Shown here: one piece after another, positions 63,763-64,000 of the stretch | How positions within the stretch are numbered: the stretch's first letter is position 1 | Layout of the letters: every line of letters starts with the position of its first letter | Translations under genes and position numbers: made by a program | Notes under the pieces: model-generated | The model's database searches: none | What the model was told of the DNA's origin: nothing | What the model saw: the letters and a program-made list of their open reading frames with translations, nothing else | Assembly (NCBI GenBank): GCA_026401035.1 | Contig: JAPLNR010000064.1 | Span: 47,705 to 111,704, forward strand | Direction of reading: 5' to 3' | From: Planctomycetia bacterium | Lineage (GTDB): Bacteria; Planctomycetota; Planctomycetia; Pirellulales; UBA1268 | DNA: 64,000 nt

Positions 63763-64000
63763 TCACTTAGGTGTTGCCTTGCGGTGCTCGTAGTCGTGGT
63801 AGTAGCCGACCTCGACGTTTTCGAGGACGCCGAGTGCGTCGTCGGTGAGGACTGCGAGGGAGAAATAGTTGGTGAGGAGGTAGGAGGCGACGCCGAGGCT
63901 GTCGAGTCCCATGAGCCGTGCGGAGAGGCTGGGCATGATCTCGCCGGGGATTCCGGTCTGGTGGAGTCCGACGACGCCCTGGTCGGCCTCGCCGACGCGG
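63763..64000 (-). CDS. Family 2 encapsulin shell protein (SrpI-type), C-terminal part (partial)
   Basis: Only the last 79 residues are in the window; the gene starts beyond the right edge. They read [16 protein letters not shown], then [37 protein letters not shown] and YYHDYEHRK, ending with stop at 63765-63763. This matches, from memory of the family, the C-terminus of SrpI-type HK97-fold encapsulins of family 2A. The gene immediately precedes a cysteine desulfurase, the usual cargo. The match cannot be verified over the missing N-terminal three quarters. Confidence 0.82.
   Translation of the reverse strand, partial: RVGEADQGVVGLHQTGIPGEIMPSLSARLMGLDSLGVASYLLTNYFSLAVLTDDALGVLENVEVGYYHDYEHRKATPK

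Overview
The window looks like a high-GC chromosome segment from a member of the Planctomycetota. The evidence is a DUF1559 prepilin-like protein with the C-terminal DGS signature, a PEP-CTERM/autotransporter-repeat remnant, a Hanks-type kinase fused to WD40 repeats, an apparent topoisomerase VI A subunit, several secreted proteins of unrecognised family, and dispersed short hairpin repeats. The family is not resolved from sequence alone. No IS element, prophage, rRNA operon or CRISPR array was seen.

Layout. 0-24 kb is mostly housekeeping: a partial topoisomerase VI A, a DegT/DnrJ aminotransferase, tex, then a minus-strand run lysA-ferredoxin-dprA-prfB-infA (prfB needs a programmed +1 frameshift). 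Next come membrane and secreted proteins, a glyA-aguB-aguA operon (one-carbon metabolism and agmatine to putrescine), DoxX, a secreted aldose epimerase, a rhomboid protease, an FAD oxidoreductase and a DNase I-like protein. 23.5-30.2 kb holds a 1170-residue kinase-WD40 protein, a di-haem peroxidase paired with a DUF1559 protein, and an ECF sigma factor whose stop codon lies in a 14-bp tandem repeat.

30.4-34.2 kb is a reactive-sulfur locus: ArsR-type regulator, rhodanese-DUF2892 protein, CstB-like persulfide dioxygenase with two rhodanese domains, TauE/SafE exporter and an internally deleted DsrE-like protein. Two matching inverted repeats (TATCG-N8-CGATA) sit at the regulator and at the first enzyme gene, so the locus is probably one regulon.

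35.1-47.3 kb is a surface-glycan cluster: a four-module protein (sulfotransferase, GT2, sulfotransferase, methyltransferase), asparagine synthetase, a GT11 fucosyltransferase-like gene, several glycosyltransferases and methyltransferases, and a methyltransferase remnant. 47.3-53.9 kb is a lipid/polyketide cluster: ICMT-like and SAM methyltransferases, an outer-membrane-barrel candidate, a type III polyketide synthase with an intact Cys-His-Asn triad, an acyl carrier protein, a ketoacyl synthase and a UbiG-like methyltransferase.

54-64 kb has tRNA-Pro(CGG), a PQQ-type beta-propeller protein translationally coupled to a Doc/AbrB toxin-antitoxin pair, recJ, a CxxCxxxCC protein, hisS beginning directly after a 25-bp inverted repeat, a secreted protein and a zinc metallopeptidase. 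At the right edge a cysteine desulfurase with a roughly 130-residue disordered N-terminal extension follows, 7 nt downstream, the 3' end of what reads as a family 2 (SrpI-type) encapsulin. This is the arrangement of a sulfur-handling protein nanocompartment with its cargo. A REP-like hairpin (AAGTAGGACAGGC with its complement) occurs at four places, always at gene 3' ends, and supplies the stop codons of tex and aguA.
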